Shown in pieces: positions 1 to 13,690 of a stretch of DNA of 64,000 nt (the first letter of the stretch is position 1; each line of letters starts with the position of its first letter). The position numbers and the translations under genes are program-made. This stretch comes from Microbacterium telephonicum. GTDB taxonomy: Bacteria > Actinomycetota > Actinomycetes > Actinomycetales > Microbacteriaceae. The DNA lies in assembly GCF_003651225.1 (NCBI RefSeq), contig NZ_RCDB01000003.1, positions 251,259 to 315,258 of the forward strand, written 5' to 3'. The notes under the pieces were generated by a model. The model saw only the letters and a program-made list of their open reading frames with translations. It was not told the DNA's origin and did not search any database.

Positions 1-164
1 CAGATGTAGGGGATGTCGCCCTTGACGACGCCGTCGTCGATGATGTCGGCGTTGAGGGTGGGCAGCAGCAGCGAGGCTATCGACTGCGCCAGCTGGAAAA
101 CGATGACGAGCAGGATGAGCGGCCATGCGGGTCGCAGGAATCGCACGAGGAGTCGGCCGAGCAC
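1..164 (-). CDS. ABC transporter, fused permease/ATPase, N-terminal fragment (runs off the left edge)
   Basis: The reverse strand encodes about 54 residues of the first transmembrane helix of a type I ABC exporter. It reads VLGRLLVRFLRP, then a hydrophobic stretch, then LPTLNADIIDDGVVKGD, a phrase typical of actinobacterial multidrug-type ABC half-transporters. The start is taken as GTG at 164 because an in-frame TAG lies four codons upstream; no Shine-Dalgarno is visible, so the mRNA may be leaderless. The ATPase domain would lie left of the window. It is divergent from the DUF4282 gene. Substrate unknown. Confidence 0.7.
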   Translation of the reverse strand, partial: MLGRLLVRFLRPAWPLILLVIVFQLAQSIASLLLPTLNADIIDDGVVKGDIPYI

Positions 165-285
165 GGCTCGACGCTACGCCCGCAGGCGCCGGGGCTTCAC
201 GCATGCGGGGCCGTGCATGTCGCCGGGGCGCGCGCGAGGCGGGTGGATCGCTAGCCTGGGGCCAGCATCGCCGAAAGGACCCGCC

Positions 286-786
286 ATGGCCGACGAGACA
301 TCGACTCCTCCCCCGCTGCCCGATCAGCCCGCCGCGCAGGCCGCCCGGTCCGCGGCACCCGCCGCCGCACCCGCCGCGCCGTCCGCGCCCGCCGCGGACG
401 CGGGCCTCGGCGTCGACGACACCGGCGTGCCCCGCCTGGTCGGGGAGGTCGACGACATCGGCCGCGGGTTCCTCAGCGCCCTCTTCGACATCACGTTCTC
501 GACGTTCATCACCCGCCGCCTGGCGAGCGTGTTCTACGTCGTGGGACTCGTGGCGATCGGGATCGGCTTCATCGCCGCGTTCTTCGGCGGGGTCATCGGC
601 GGCATCCGCGCGCTGTGGTGGAACCTCGGCGGCGGGATCTCGCTGATCGTCTCGACCGTGATCGTCGCGCCGATCCTCGCGTTCCTCGCGGTGGTCGTGC
701 TGCGCTTCGTCATCGAGGCGGTCGTCGCCCTCGTCGCCGTGGCCGAGAACACCGAGCGCACCGCCCGCAACACCGACCGCGTCTGA
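286..786 (+). CDS. DUF4282 membrane protein
   Basis: A 166-aa protein. Residues 1-50 are a low-complexity Pro/Ala-rich cytoplasmic tail. The rest matches the DUF4282 pattern: an amphipathic FLSALFDITFSTFITRRLASVFY segment followed by two hydrophobic helices and a short charged C-terminus (AENTERTARNTDRV). The ATG at 286 is preceded by GAAAGGA at 273-279, so the longer in-frame extension upstream is not used. Function is unknown; membrane location is inferred from hydrophobicity. It converges on yaaA with a 9-bp gap. Confidence 0.75.
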   Translation: MADETSTPPPLPDQPAAQAARSAAPAAAPAAPSAPAADAGLGVDDTGVPRLVGEVDDIGRGFLSALFDITFSTFITRRLASVFYVVGLVAIGIGFIAAFFGGVIGGIRALWWNLGGGISLIVSTVIVAPILAFLAVVVLRFVIEAVVALVAVAENTERTARNTDRV

Positions 787-795
787 GCGCGGACC

Positions 796-1545
796 CTACG
801 CGAACAGCTCCAGCTCGCCCGGCGCGCCACCGCGCACACGGATGCCGGCGCCGTCTGCCCAGTTGGTGAACGCCGCGAGACTGCGGATGCGGGGGCGCTG
901 CGTCGCGAGGGCGCGCACGAGCGCGCCCTTCGCGTGCTTGTTGAAGTGGTTGAGCGCGCGCACCGCGCCGTCCGCGCCCTCGCTGACGACGCGCACATAC
1001 GCGGAGGGGATGCCGGCGGGCAGCGGTCCGAGCGCGGCGTACGCCTCGGAGCGGAGGTCGAGCACGAACGGCGCGCCCGTGCCGGCGACGGCGGCGGTCA
1101 CGGCATCCGCCCACACCCGACGCAGCGCGGGGACACCCGGGAGCGACGTGCCGGCGGCGAGGCGATAGGCGGGGATCGGGTCGAGGGCGCCGACCGGGCC
1201 GAAGGGGGCGGAGTGCACGAGCACATGCGCGCCGAGCCAGCGCCGCTCCGTGGCGGCGAGGGTCGAGGCGTCGAGCGCGTCGTACAGCACGCCGGTGTAG
1301 CGGTCGACGGCCGGGAGCGTCGGTCCGGTGCGCAGCGCCGCGTTGTCGGCGATGTCGCCGCGCTGCCGCTCGGAGAGCTTCAGGATGCGGGCGGCGGCAT
1401 CCGGGTCGGCGCTCAGCGCGACGAGCGCGTCGACGACGAGCATGCGCTGCGGCGCGAGGTCCGGGAGGGCGAGCGCATCGAGGTCGAGCGGGCGCGGGCG
1501 TCCGCCGGGGCGCTTGGTCTCCGAGGGCGGCAGCAGGATGAGCAT
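796..1545 (-). CDS. yaaA: YaaA family peroxide-stress protein (DUF328)
   Basis: A 249-aa protein opening with MLILLPPSETKRPGG and containing YTGVLYDALDA, APFGPVGALDPIPAYRL and a late NHFNKHAKG block, the order expected of the YaaA/DUF328 family. E. coli YaaA limits free iron and DNA damage during peroxide stress and binds DNA; that role is carried over by family only. The length is normal. It lies just downstream of the atp operon on the same strand, separated by a palindromic element, so it is probably transcribed separately. Confidence 0.85.
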   Translation of the reverse strand: MLILLPPSETKRPGGRPRPLDLDALALPDLAPQRMLVVDALVALSADPDAAARILKLSERQRGDIADNAALRTGPTLPAVDRYTGVLYDALDASTLAATERRWLGAHVLVHSAPFGPVGALDPIPAYRLAAGTSLPGVPALRRVWADAVTAAVAGTGAPFVLDLRSEAYAALGPLPAGIPSAYVRVVSEGADGAVRALNHFNKHAKGALVRALATQRPRIRSLAAFTNWADGAGIRVRGGAPGELELFA

Positions 1546-1562
1546 GGAAGTCTCCGGGAACG

Positions 1563-1629
1563 CGAGAAACCACTCCCCGCGCGAGGAATCAGTGCAGAGG
1601 CTGTTCCCCGCGCGAGAAGTGGTTTCTCG
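1563..1629. repeat. 67-bp palindromic intergenic element
   Basis: Perfect 12-bp inverted arms CGAGAAACCACT (1563-1574) and AGTGGTTTCTCG (1618-1629) enclose a direct repeat of CCCCGCGCGAG (near 1575 and 1607). It lies between atpC and yaaA. It could terminate the atp transcript (minus strand) or be a REP-like dispersed element. There is no T-tract. Confidence 0.6.
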
Positions 1630-1642
1630 GCGAGAGTGTCGG

Positions 1643-1903
1643 TCAGGCGTCGAGCGTCGCGTGGCCGGCCACGATGGTGAGCTCGTCGCCCTCCATCGAG
1701 AGGAAGCCGTCCTGAGCCGCGGCCGTGACCTTCGTGCCGTCGGTCTGCGTGATGCGCACCTGACCTTCGGCGAGGATCGCCAGCACCGGCTCGTGACCGC
1801 TCATGAGGCCGATCTCGCCCTCGACGGTCTTGGCCACGACGAGGTTCGCCTCGCCCGACCAGACCTCCGCCTCAGCGGAGACGAGGGTGACGGTCAGCGC
1901 CAT
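1643..1903 (-). CDS. atpC: ATP synthase F1 epsilon subunit
   Basis: An 86-aa protein beginning MALTVTLVSAEAEVWSGEA and containing EGEIGLMSGHEPVLAIL, the N-terminal beta-sandwich of epsilon. It is short: the C-terminal helical hairpin used for inhibition in enterobacteria is absent, as is usual for actinobacterial epsilon subunits. The start is one nucleotide after the atpD stop, so translation is probably coupled. It is the last gene of the atp operon. The subunit sits in the central stalk and couples rotation to F1. Confidence 0.95.
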   Translation of the reverse strand: MALTVTLVSAEAEVWSGEANLVVAKTVEGEIGLMSGHEPVLAILAEGQVRITQTDGTKVTAAAQDGFLSMEGDELTIVAGHATLDA

Positions 1904-1904
1904 C

Positions 1905-4281
<2,377 letters not shown>

Positions 4282-4301
4282 GGATTCTTCGTCTCAGACG
4301 C

Positions 4302-5942
4302 TCAGGAGCGACGGCCCTTGACGATCTTCTCCTGGTTCACGTCGTCGGCCTCGGCAGCGGCGACCTCTTCGTGGCCCGGCTTGTTGATGGCCTGGCCCTT
4401 GCCGCCCTGGAACTCCAGGATGAACGCGTCGGTGACCTTCTCGAGCTCGGCGACGGTGGCGTCGTCGAGGACGTTGGTGTCGCGGAGCGTGTCGAGGATC
4501 GTCGTGTTGCGCTTGAGGTAGTCCAGCAGGTCGCGCTCGAAGCGGAGCACGTCCTCGACCTCGATCGAGTCGAGCTTGCCGTTGGTGCCGGCCCAGATCG
4601 AGACGACCTGCTCTTCGACGGGGTACGGGTCGTACTGCGGCTGCTTGAGCAGCTCGGTCAGACGCGCACCGCGCTCGAGCTGACGGCGGGAGGCCGCGTC
4701 GAGGTCGGAGGCGAACATCGCGAACGCCTCGAGCGAGCGGTACTGGGCGAGCTCGAGCTTGAGCGTGCCGGAGACCTTCTTGATCGACTTGACCTGGGCG
4801 TCACCACCGACGCGGGACACCGAGATGCCGACGTCGACGGCGGGGCGCTGGTTGGCGTTGAACAGGTCGGACTGCAGGAAGATCTGACCGTCGGTGATCG
4901 AGATGACGTTCGTCGGGATGTAGGCCGACACGTCGTTGGCCTTCGTCTCGATGATCGGCAGACCCGTCATGGAACCGGCGCCGAGCTCGTCGGAGAGCTT
5001 CGCGCAACGCTCCAGCAGACGCGAGTGCAGGTAGAACACGTCGCCGGGGTAGGCCTCGCGTCCCGGCGGACGACGCAGCAGCAGCGAGACGGCGCGGTAG
5101 GCCTCGGCCTGCTTCGACAGGTCGTCGAAGATGATGAGCACGTGCTTGCCGCCGTACATCCAGTGCTGGCCGATGGCCGAGCCGGTGTAGGGGGCGAGGT
5201 ACTTGAAGCCGGCGGGGTCGGATGCCGGGGCGGCGACGATGGTGGTGTACTCCATCGCGCCGGCGTCCTCGAGCGCACCCTTGACGGAGGCGATCGTGGA
5301 GCCCTTCTGGCCGATCGCGACGTAGATGCAGCGGACCTGCTTGTTCACGTCGCCCGAGTCCCAGTTGGACTTCTGGTTGATGATCGTGTCGATCGCGATG
5401 GCCGTCTTGCCGGTCTGGCGGTCGCCGATGATCAGCTGACGCTGGCCGCGGCCGACGGGGATCATCGCGTCGATGGCCTTGATGCCGGTCTGCATGGGCT
5501 CGTGCACGCTCTTGCGCTGCATGACGCCCGGCGCCTGCAGCTCGAGGGCGCGGCGGCCTTCGGTGGCGATCTCGCCGAGTCCGTCGATCGGGTTGCCGAG
5601 CGGGTCGACGACGCGGCCCAGGTAGCCGTCGCCGACGGCGACCGAGAGCACCTCGCCGGTGCGGGTGACCTTCTGACCGGCCTCGATGCCGGAGAAGTCG
5701 CCGAGGACGACCACGCCGATCTCGTGCTCGTCGAGGTTGAGGGCCAGGCCCTCGATGCCGTTCTCGAAGCGGACGAGCTCGTTCGCCATCACGCCGGGGA
5801 GGCCCTCGACGTGGGCGATGCCGTCGGCGGCGTCCACGACGGTGCCGACCTCGGTCGCCGCAGCGGCCGTGGGCTCGTAGGCCGCGACGAAGTCTTTCAG
5901 CGCGTCACGGATGACGTCGGGGCTGATGGACAGTTCTGCCAT
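4302..5942 (-). CDS. atpA: ATP synthase F1 alpha subunit
   Basis: A 546-aa subunit with P-loop GDRQTGKT at residues 173-180 and the alpha-specific [12 protein letters not shown] block just before it. The C-terminus carries an extra charged tail ([24 protein letters not shown]) common in Actinobacteria. It forms the non-catalytic nucleotide sites of F1. It lies between atpH and atpG, with a 71-bp gap to atpH. Confidence 0.98.
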   Translation of the reverse strand: MAELSISPDVIRDALKDFVAAYEPTAAAATEVGTVVDAADGIAHVEGLPGVMANELVRFENGIEGLALNLDEHEIGVVVLGDFSGIEAGQKVTRTGEVLSVAVGDGYLGRVVDPLGNPIDGLGEIATEGRRALELQAPGVMQRKSVHEPMQTGIKAIDAMIPVGRGQRQLIIGDRQTGKTAIAIDTIINQKSNWDSGDVNKQVRCIYVAIGQKGSTIASVKGALEDAGAMEYTTIVAAPASDPAGFKYLAPYTGSAIGQHWMYGGKHVLIIFDDLSKQAEAYRAVSLLLRRPPGREAYPGDVFYLHSRLLERCAKLSDELGAGSMTGLPIIETKANDVSAYIPTNVISITDGQIFLQSDLFNANQRPAVDVGISVSRVGGDAQVKSIKKVSGTLKLELAQYRSLEAFAMFASDLDAASRRQLERGARLTELLKQPQYDPYPVEEQVVSIWAGTNGKLDSIEVEDVLRFERDLLDYLKRNTTILDTLRDTNVLDDATVAELEKVTDAFILEFQGGKGQAINKPGHEEVAAAEADDVNQEKIVKGRRS

Positions 5943-6013
5943 GGTCTTCCTTCTTGATGATGTCTGGTGGGGAGCCTCGGCTCCCCGTGTCCGCTCCGGT
6001 GGAGCGGGAAGAT

Positions 6014-6805
6014 CTAGCCCGCCAGGCGCTGACGGAGGTCGTTGAGTCGGGACGAGACGGTGGCGTCGATGACGTCATCGCCGATCTCGACACGCACGCC
6101 GCCGACCACGGTGGGGTCGACGACGACGTTGAGGGAGACCTCGGTCCCGTAGCGCTTCGCGAGGGAGGCCTGCAGACGGGTCGCCTGCGCCTCGCTGAGC
6201 GCGGCGGCGGTGACCACTGTGGCGACGGTGCGCCCGCGCTGGTCGGCGACGATGCGCAGCGCCCGCGACAGGAGCGCACGCACCCGGCGGTCGCGCGGCT
6301 GCTGCACGAGCTGCGACACGATGAGCGTCGTCGCCTCGCTGGCGCGGCCGGCCAGCAGCTTCTCCACGAGCGCCCCCTTCGCCCCGGCGTCGCCGAGGCG
6401 ACTGCCGAGCGCGAGCTCGAGCTCCGGGTTGGCCGCGACGTTGCGTGAGACGCCGAACAGCTCGCCGTCGAGGTCGATGCGGGGAGCCGCGGTGGCCGTC
6501 GCGCGGATCGCGAGCTCCTCGATGCCGGCGATGAGGTCGGCAGACGACGACCAGCGCTGCTGCGCGGCCGCCGTGAGCACGGCGACGCTCGCCGGGTGGA
6601 AGGCGCGGCCGAACACGTCGGCGACGACCTTCTCCCGCGCGGCGGTCGAGGCCGCGGCATCCGACAGCGCACCGCTCAGCTGCGACGACTCGCCGAGCAC
6701 CCGCGCGGCTGCGAACAGCTCGCGGGCGACGTCGAGGTCGACACCGGTGGCGGCGTCCAGCGCCGTCGTCGTCGCCGCGAGGGCCTGAGTGGTGGCGCTG
6801 CCCAT
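6014..6805 (-). CDS. atpH: ATP synthase delta subunit
   Basis: A 263-aa peripheral-stalk subunit, longer than the about 180 aa of E. coli delta, as in other Actinobacteria. The C-terminal half contains the conserved [23 protein letters not shown] block that ends in [10 protein letters not shown]. Its ATG overlaps the atpF stop by one base (TAATG), implying translational coupling. It joins the top of F1 to the b-subunit stalk. Confidence 0.95.
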   Translation of the reverse strand: MGSATTQALAATTTALDAATGVDLDVARELFAAARVLGESSQLSGALSDAAASTAAREKVVADVFGRAFHPASVAVLTAAAQQRWSSSADLIAGIEELAIRATATAAPRIDLDGELFGVSRNVAANPELELALGSRLGDAGAKGALVEKLLAGRASEATTLIVSQLVQQPRDRRVRALLSRALRIVADQRGRTVATVVTAAALSEAQATRLQASLAKRYGTEVSLNVVVDPTVVGGVRVEIGDDVIDATVSSRLNDLRQRLAG

Positions 6806-7353
6806 TACTTCGCCTGCTCCGACTCGAGCTCGGCGAGGAAGCGGTCGACGACGGCCTGGGCCTTCTGGTCGTCCGTGAGGGTCTCGCCGATCACGCCGCC
6901 GGCGAGGTCGAGGGCGAGGGTGCCCACCTCGCTGCGCAGCGACACGAGCGCCGACTGACGCTCGGCCTCGATCTGGGTCTGCGCGGCGGCGGTCACGCGG
7001 GCGGCCTCGGCCGACGCGGTGTCCTTCGCCTCGGCGACGATCTTCTTGCCGTCCTCACGGGCGGCGTCGCGGATCTCACCGGCTTCCTTGCGAGCGGAGG
7101 CGAGCTGGGCCGTGTACTCCTCGAGCGCGGCCTCGGCCTTGCGCTGGGCCTCGTCAGCCTTCGCGATGTTGCCCTCGATCGCGGCGGCACGCTGGTCGAG
7201 CAGCGCCCGCATCTTCGGAAGGGCGACCTTCCAGAAGACGAAGAGGATGACGACGAAGCAGACGCCGGACCAGATGATGTCGTACCACGCGGGGATGAGC
7301 GGGTTGTGCTCCGCACCCTCTTCCGCGGCGTACGTGACAAGAGCGTTCAGCAT
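6805..7353 (-). CDS. atpF: ATP synthase F0 b subunit
   Basis: A 182-aa protein with one N-terminal membrane helix (IIWSGVCFVVILFVFWKVALP) followed by a long Ala/Glu/Lys-rich coiled coil with LDQRAAAIEGNIAKADEAQ, then a C-terminal domain. This is the stator stalk. It lies between atpE and atpH; the stop overlaps the atpH start. Confidence 0.96.
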   Translation of the reverse strand: MLNALVTYAAEEGAEHNPLIPAWYDIIWSGVCFVVILFVFWKVALPKMRALLDQRAAAIEGNIAKADEAQRKAEAALEEYTAQLASARKEAGEIRDAAREDGKKIVAEAKDTASAEAARVTAAAQTQIEAERQSALVSLRSEVGTLALDLAGGVIGETLTDDQKAQAVVDRFLAELESEQAK

Positions 7354-7381
7354 CCTGTCTCCTTAGGACTGGTGAGGCGGA

Positions 7382-8486
<1,105 letters not shown>

Positions 8487-8579
8487 TGGGGCACCGGTCG
8501 GGACCGGGGCGACGATGGTCGGTGAGCGGACTCCGCACGCGCATCCCGAAGGACACGGGCGGGCTCGAAGGCAAGCCTA

Positions 8580-9086
8580 TCAGTCCCTCGGCGCGCTCTC
8601 GCCCGTCGGGGATGATCCGTCCCGCTCGCCGTCTTCCACCTCGGCGAGGGTGGGGAGTTTCGCGTCGACCGTCGGCACGCGCATGCGCAGCATGACGACG
8701 ACGTCGATCGCGAGGGAGGCGAGCACGCTCGCGACGAGCGCGATGAAGAACACGGTGCCGTCGAGCCAGGGCTGCCCGCGCAGCACGAGCAGCACGACGA
8801 TGAACACGACGAACTTGAGGATCCAGCCACCCATGACCATGCCGAAGAAGATCGGCACGTAGAGGGGGTCGCCGAACCAGCGGTTGGCGATGAGGATCGT
8901 GGCGGCCGACAGCCCCATGAACAGCGCGGCCAGCAGCACGGCGGCCAGGGCGCTCCACATGCCGCCGGTCCCGGAGGTGAGATATCCGGCCACTCCCCCG
9001 GCGACGGCCAGCACGGCGGTGGCGACCCCCGACCAGATCAGGGTGGTGCGCAGCAGCGGGGTGCTGGAGACGACGGGACGGTTCAT
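8580..9086 (-). CDS. AtpI-like small membrane protein at the head of the atp operon
   Basis: A 168-aa protein with four hydrophobic helices and a charged C-terminal tail. The ATG at 9086 overlaps the stop of the upstream glycosyltransferase gene in an ATGA junction. In Actinobacteria a membrane protein of this size and position is usually called the hypothetical F0 protein or AtpI, proposed to help c-ring assembly or Mg2+ handling. The call rests on position and topology; sequence similarity to AtpI is weak by eye. Confidence 0.6.
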   Translation of the reverse strand: MNRPVVSSTPLLRTTLIWSGVATAVLAVAGGVAGYLTSGTGGMWSALAAVLLAALFMGLSAATILIANRWFGDPLYVPIFFGMVMGGWILKFVVFIVVLLVLRGQPWLDGTVFFIALVASVLASLAIDVVVMLRMRVPTVDAKLPTLAEVEDGERDGSSPTGESAPRD

Positions 9087-10234
9087 GCGGAGACCTTCGG
9101 TGGGGCGGCGCGGCGCCGCGAGGGCAGGAGGGTGACGGCGATGCAGGCGACCACGCCGAGGAGGAGGAAGCCGGCGCCGGGCAGGTACAGGCCCGGCCAG
9201 TCCGCGGTGGTGCCGATGTACATCAGCAGCACCCCGAGGCTCACCACGGCCGTCCATGCGTAGAAGATCAGCACGGCGTCGCGGTCGGTGTGCCCCATGT
9301 CGAGCATGCGGTGGTGCAGGTGCTTGCGGTCGGGAGAGAAGGGCGAGCGGCCCTTGCCCACCCGGCGGATGACGGCCATCGCGAAATCCAGCAGCGGCAG
9401 CAGCACGACCACGACCGGGAGGATGATCGGGATGAACGCACCCAGCAACTGCGAGCGCCCGAACACGTCGTTGTCGGCCAGCAGCTGGGGCGGCAGGGAG
9501 CCGGTGACGAGGATCGCCGCGCAGGCCATGAGCAGACCCAGCATGAGCGCGCCGGCATCCCCCATGAACATCTTCGCCGGGCTCCAGTTGAACGGGAGGA
9601 AGCCCGCGCACGCGGCGACGAGCACGACGGCGATGAAGGCGGCCAGGCTCGAGTAGCTCGAGAAGGCGAAGTCCCGGGCGAGCAGGTACGTGTAGGCGAA
9701 GAACACCGCGTTGGCGATGAGGCAGACACCGGCCACGAGGCCGTCGAGGCCGTCGATGAAGTTGACCGCGTTCATGACGATGACGATCGCCAGCACCGAG
9801 ACGGTGACGCTGATCCAGCTCGAGACGACCGTGATCCCGCCGATGGGCAGGTAGAAGATCTGGATGCCGCCGGGCCCGACCACGAGCCACGCCGCGAGGA
9901 ACTGCGCGCCCAGCTTGAGGAACCAGTCGAGGTCCCACAGGTCGTCGGCGACGCCGACGACGACGATGAGCAGCGTCGCCCCCAGCAGCGCCCAGTTGCG
10001 CGCCGGGTTGTCCCAGAAGATCGCGAAGTACGGCACCACCGACGACAGCGCGAACGCCGTGAGCACGCCGAGGAACATCGCCACGCCGCCCAGCCGCGGC
10101 GTCGGCGTGCGGTGCACGTCGCGCTCCCGGATCGCGGGGTACAGCTTGAACCGCAGCGCGAACCGCCAGACCAGCCACGCCAGCACGAAGGTGACGACGG
10201 CGGTGAGGATCGCGGCGAGGACGTAGAACTTCAC
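9083..10234 (-). CDS. WecA/TagO-type undecaprenyl-phosphate glycosyl-1-phosphate transferase
   Basis: A 383-aa MraY-superfamily membrane enzyme. Signature blocks are visible in order: [31 protein letters not shown] with the catalytic Asp pair, [18 protein letters not shown], and the GlcNAc-type tail motif [11 protein letters not shown]. The HLHHR motif favours UDP-GlcNAc (WecA/TagO) over the MraY substrate. It would attach GlcNAc-1-P to the lipid carrier and so start wall teichoic acid or arabinogalactan-like glycopolymer synthesis. Start is GTG at 10234, overlapping the sua5 stop (GTGA); the stop overlaps the next gene (ATGA). Confidence 0.9.
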   Translation of the reverse strand: MKFYVLAAILTAVVTFVLAWLVWRFALRFKLYPAIRERDVHRTPTPRLGGVAMFLGVLTAFALSSVVPYFAIFWDNPARNWALLGATLLIVVVGVADDLWDLDWFLKLGAQFLAAWLVVGPGGIQIFYLPIGGITVVSSWISVTVSVLAIVIVMNAVNFIDGLDGLVAGVCLIANAVFFAYTYLLARDFAFSSYSSLAAFIAVVLVAACAGFLPFNWSPAKMFMGDAGALMLGLLMACAAILVTGSLPPQLLADNDVFGRSQLLGAFIPIILPVVVVLLPLLDFAMAVIRRVGKGRSPFSPDRKHLHHRMLDMGHTDRDAVLIFYAWTAVVSLGVLLMYIGTTADWPGLYLPGAGFLLLGVVACIAVTLLPSRRRAAPPKVSA

Positions 10235-10977
10235 GCGTCGTCTGTCGCCTCGGCGGCAGGGGCGGCGCCGCCGGCGGCCGGCCCGTCGGCGGCCTCGTCG
10301 TCCTCGGTCACCGGGTCGGGTTCGAGCAGGTCGCCGAGCACGCGTCGCAGCTCGGAACGCGGCACGGCGCCCTCGCGCAGCACCCGCACGGGGCGCTCGG
10401 CGCCGCCGACGAGTCCCGTCGCGTCCACGATCGTCGAGGAGATCCCGTGCTCGGACAGTCCGCCGTCGAGGTAGACCGCCACCGAATCGCCGAGCATCGT
10501 GATCGCCTCGTCGATGCCGATCGCGGCGGGCTTGCCTGTCTTGTTGGCGCTGGAGACCGCGAGCGGCCCGACCTCCTCCAGCAGCTCGAGGGTGAAGGCG
10601 TCGGCGGGCATGCGCACCGCGACGGTGCCGTGCGTGTCGCCCAGGTCCCACGACAGCGACGGCTGCGACGGGAGCACGATCGTCAGACCGCCGGGCCAGA
10701 ACTCCTCGACGAGGCGCTCCACGGCCTCGGGCACCTCGGCGACGAGGGCGCGCATCGTGGTGATCCCCGCCACGAGCACGGGCGGCGGCGACTGCCGGCC
10801 ACGCCCCTTCGCCGCGAGCAGACCGGCGACGGCGGCGGCGTTGAACGCATCGGCACCGACGCCGTAGACGGTGTCGGTGGGGAGCACGATCAGCTCACCG
10901 CGGCTGAGGGCCTGCCGGGTGGCGCGCACGGCGGGGAGCAGCTGCTGCGGATCGCGGCAGTCGAAGACGTTCGTCAT
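10231..10977 (-). CDS. L-threonylcarbamoyladenylate synthase (Sua5/YciO/YrdC)
   Basis: A 248-aa protein carrying the YrdC fold. [14 protein letters not shown] is near residue 32, [10 protein letters not shown] follows, and AVRMPAD and [10 protein letters not shown] come later. It makes threonylcarbamoyl-AMP for the t6A37 modification of ANN-decoding tRNAs. The C-terminal 35 residues are acidic and Ala-rich ([14 protein letters not shown]) with no Sua5 domain, so it is TsaC-like with a tail. It is tightly coupled to the WecA-type gene and downstream of prmC, a common actinobacterial order. Confidence 0.9.
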   Translation of the reverse strand: MTNVFDCRDPQQLLPAVRATRQALSRGELIVLPTDTVYGVGADAFNAAAVAGLLAAKGRGRQSPPPVLVAGITTMRALVAEVPEAVERLVEEFWPGGLTIVLPSQPSLSWDLGDTHGTVAVRMPADAFTLELLEEVGPLAVSSANKTGKPAAIGIDEAITMLGDSVAVYLDGGLSEHGISSTIVDATGLVGGAERPVRVLREGAVPRSELRRVLGDLLEPDPVTEDDEAADGPAAGGAAPAAEATDDA

Positions 10978-11016
10978 AGCCGCTCCAGTCTACGGCGGGG
11001 CCGCCGTCGGCCCCGG

Positions 11017-11913
11017 TCAGGGCCGCAGCGCCGTCGTGGTGCGATCGCGCATCGTCAGGTCGGGGTGCGTCGCGGTGGCCCGCCAGCCGTCGGCCGCGAG
11101 CAGTTCGCGGATCGGTGCACCCTGCCACTCGCCGTGCTCGATCACGAGCGTGCCGCCGGGCCGCAGCAGCCGCATCCCCACGCCCGAGAGCACCCGGACG
11201 ACGTCGAGCCCGTCCGGACCGCCGTAGAGGGCGGCCGGCGGGTCCCAGAGGCGCACCTCGGGATCGCGCGGGATGGCGTCGTCGGGCACGTAGGGCGGGT
11301 TGGAGACGAGCACCGAGACGGCGCCGTCGAGCTCGGGGAAGGCGTCGGCGAGGTCGACGAAGGCGATGCGCGCGTTGCCGGCGCCCACGAGCGCGAAGTT
11401 CTCCTTGGCCCACACGAACGCGTCGACGGAGTTCTCGGCGGCGTGGATGCGGGCGTGCGGCACCTCGGTGGCCATCGCGAGGGCGATGGCGCCCGACCCG
11501 GTTCCGAGGTCGACGCCGATCGGCTCCGGCTCGGCGCTGGCCCGCAGCGCATCGATCGCGAACTGCGCGACCGACTCGGTCTCGGGACGCGGCACGAACA
11601 CGCCCGGCCCCACCCGCAACTCGAGGTGACGGAACGGGGCGGTGCCGGTCAGGTGCTGCAGCGGCTCGCGGGCGGCGCGGCGGGCGGCGAGGGCGTCGAG
11701 GCGTGCCTGATCCTGCTCCCCCAGCGCGTCGCCGCGCAGCGCCGCCGCGGCGAGCTCGCCGCGGGACAGTCCGAGCACGTGCGCGGCGAGCAGTTCGGCA
11801 TCCGCGTCGGGGGTGGGCACGCCCGACGACGCGAGGCGGGTCGCGACCGCGCGGATCGCCGGCGCGAGCGGGGCGGATGCGGGCCGATCGATGTCGGGAG
11901 GAGTGCTGACCAT
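11017..11913 (-). CDS. prmC: Peptide chain release factor N5-glutamine methyltransferase
   Basis: A 298-aa SAM-dependent methyltransferase. The family motif VPRPETE is at residues 107-113, the SAM loop DLGTGSG at 135-141 and the catalytic NPPY at 205-208. It methylates the Gln of the GGQ motif in release factors, including PrfA encoded about 2 kb upstream. The usual prfA-prmC adjacency is interrupted here by the cysK-cysE pair on the other strand. Confidence 0.95.
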   Translation of the reverse strand: MVSTPPDIDRPASAPLAPAIRAVATRLASSGVPTPDADAELLAAHVLGLSRGELAAAALRGDALGEQDQARLDALAARRAAREPLQHLTGTAPFRHLELRVGPGVFVPRPETESVAQFAIDALRASAEPEPIGVDLGTGSGAIALAMATEVPHARIHAAENSVDAFVWAKENFALVGAGNARIAFVDLADAFPELDGAVSVLVSNPPYVPDDAIPRDPEVRLWDPPAALYGGPDGLDVVRVLSGVGMRLLRPGGTLVIEHGEWQGAPIRELLAADGWRATATHPDLTMRDRTTTALRP

Positions 11914-12037
11914 CAGGACATCAAGCGTAGCTGTGAGAAAACGTCATATTCGGCGTCGTATGCGTGCGCGTGCATAGTCTGGGGCGAGGAACTCTCGCAC
12001 CCGCACGAGAGCCGCAGACCCGCACGAAAGGCAGGCC

Positions 12038-12988
12038 ATGTCCGGCATCCACCCCGACATCACGAGCGCGTTCGGCAACACCCCGCTCGTCAAGCTCAAC
12101 CGCATCGCAGAGGGCCTCCCCGGCACGGTGCTCGCCAAGCTCGAGTTCTACAACCCGGCATCGTCGGTCAAGGACCGTCTCGGCATCGCCATCGTCGACG
12201 CCGCCGAGGCCTCGGGCGACCTCCAGCCCGGCGGCACGATCGTCGAGGGCACGAGCGGGAACACCGGCATCGCGCTGGCGATGGTGGGCGCGGCCCGCGG
12301 CTACAAGGTCATCCTCACGATGCCGGCGTCGATGTCGGTCGAGCGCCGCCTGCTGCTGAAGGCGTACGGCGCCGAGCTCGTGCTCACCGAGCCCGCCCTC
12401 GGCATGAAGGGCGCCGTCGCCAAGGCCGAGGAGATCGCCGCCGCGACCCCCGGCGCGATCCTGGCCAAGCAGTTCGCCAACGAGGCGAACCCGGCCATCC
12501 ACCGCAAGACCACCGCCGAGGAGATCATCCGCGACACCGACGGCGAGATCGGCTACTTCGTGGCCGGCATCGGCACCGGCGGCACCATCACCGGCGTCGG
12601 CCAGGTGCTCAAGGAGCGCGTCCCCGGCGCGAAGGTCGTCGCCGTCGAGCCGGCCGACTCCCCCCTGCTGACCAAGGGCACCCCCGGCCCCCACAAGATC
12701 CAGGGCATCGGCCCGAACTTCATCCCCGAGATCCTCGACCAGGGTGTCATCGACGAGGTGCAGGACGTCGCGTTCGACGACGCCATCCGCGTCGCCCGCG
12801 AGGTCGCGACCACCGAGGGCGTCCTCGTCGGCATCTCCTCGGGTGCCGCGATCTGGGCGGCGCTGCAGGTCGCCGCGCGCCCCGAGGCCGAGGGCAAGAA
12901 CATCGTCGTGATCATCCCGTCGTTCGGCGAGCGGTACCTGTCGACGGCGCTCTACGAGCACCTGCGCGACGAGCCCGCCGGCATCTGA
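12038..12988 (+). CDS. cysK: Cysteine synthase A (O-acetylserine sulfhydrylase)
   Basis: A 316-aa PLP enzyme. The PLP lysine is K45 in SSVKDR, and the substrate loop EGTSGNTG is at residues 70-77. [12 protein letters not shown] binds the PLP phosphate. It converts O-acetylserine and sulfide to cysteine. GAAAGGCAG lies 8-12 nt before the ATG. It is followed after 8 bp by cysE, whose product makes its substrate and can form the cysteine synthase complex. Confidence 0.96.
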   Translation: MSGIHPDITSAFGNTPLVKLNRIAEGLPGTVLAKLEFYNPASSVKDRLGIAIVDAAEASGDLQPGGTIVEGTSGNTGIALAMVGAARGYKVILTMPASMSVERRLLLKAYGAELVLTEPALGMKGAVAKAEEIAAATPGAILAKQFANEANPAIHRKTTAEEIIRDTDGEIGYFVAGIGTGGTITGVGQVLKERVPGAKVVAVEPADSPLLTKGTPGPHKIQGIGPNFIPEILDQGVIDEVQDVAFDDAIRVAREVATTEGVLVGISSGAAIWAALQVAARPEAEGKNIVVIIPSFGERYLSTALYEHLRDEPAGI

Positions 12989-12996
12989 GCGACCAC

Positions 12997-13566
12997 GTGG
13001 GCCCGCTCCACCGCATCCGCGAGGACATCGCCTCCGCGAAGCTCCGCGACCCCGCCGCGCGCGGGGCCGCGGAGATCGCGCTGCTGTACCCGGGCCTGCA
13101 CGCGATCTGGGCGCACCGCGTCTGGCACGCGCTGTGGAACCGGCGCGCGCGTTTCCTCGCGCGCGCCGGTTCGCAGCTGACGCGCCTGCTCACGGGCATC
13201 GAGATCCACCCCGGCGCGACGATCGGCCGCCGGTTCTTCATCGACCACGGCATGGGCGTCGTGATCGGCGAGACCGCCGAGATCGGCGACGACGTCATGC
13301 TCTACCACGGGGTCACGCTCGGCGGCCGCACCCGCGACGCCGGCAAGCGGCATCCGACCCTCGGCGACGGTGTCGCGGTCGGCTCGGGCGCGAAGATCCT
13401 CGGCCCCATCACGATCGGCGCGGGCTCGGTCGTCGGCTCGAACGCCGTCGTCACGCGCGACGCCCCCGAGGACTCGGTGCTCACCGGAATCCCCGCCAAG
13501 CCGCGCCACCGCCGTGCCGGCGAGGACAGCCGCGCACTGCTGACCACGCCCGAGTACTTCATCTGA
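12997..13566 (+). CDS. cysE: Serine O-acetyltransferase
   Basis: A 189-aa protein of the short actinobacterial type. An N-terminal helical region ([17 protein letters not shown]) is followed by a left-handed beta-helix of hexapeptide repeats with the family motif [17 protein letters not shown] and later GVTLGG. The C-terminus ends in YFI, a terminal Ile that CysE proteins use to dock into CysK. The start is GTG at 12997, just after the cysK stop; no strong ribosome site, so it may depend on coupling. Confidence 0.93.
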   Translation: MGPLHRIREDIASAKLRDPAARGAAEIALLYPGLHAIWAHRVWHALWNRRARFLARAGSQLTRLLTGIEIHPGATIGRRFFIDHGMGVVIGETAEIGDDVMLYHGVTLGGRTRDAGKRHPTLGDGVAVGSGAKILGPITIGAGSVVGSNAVVTRDAPEDSVLTGIPAKPRHRRAGEDSRALLTTPEYFI

Positions 13567-13608
13567 GTCGTCGAGGGCGTCGCCCCCGCCGTCGGAGGAG
13601 GTGCCCGT

Positions 13609-13639
13609 CGTCGGAGGATTCCGGCGCCGTCCTCCGACG
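13609..13639. terminator. Inverted repeat between converging cysE and membrane-protein genes
   Basis: A perfect 10-bp stem, CGTCGGAGGA (13609-13618) and TCCTCCGACG (13630-13639), with an 11-nt loop. A second copy of the left arm lies at 13590-13599. The position between converging genes fits a bidirectional terminator; there is no U-tract. Confidence 0.55.
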
Positions 13640-13690
13640 CGGATGCCGACCTCCGACATCCGTGCCCGCGAAGCTCCGGGGCCGCCGCGG

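Noticed and set aside
10447..13566. A 1039-aa open frame on the plus strand, with similar giants at 14749-17634 and 22218-24965
   Set aside because: They run antisense to well-recognised genes (sua5, prmC, prfA, rho, argS). Long open antisense frames are expected at about 70% GC. Their compositions are Arg/Gly/His-rich with no domains.
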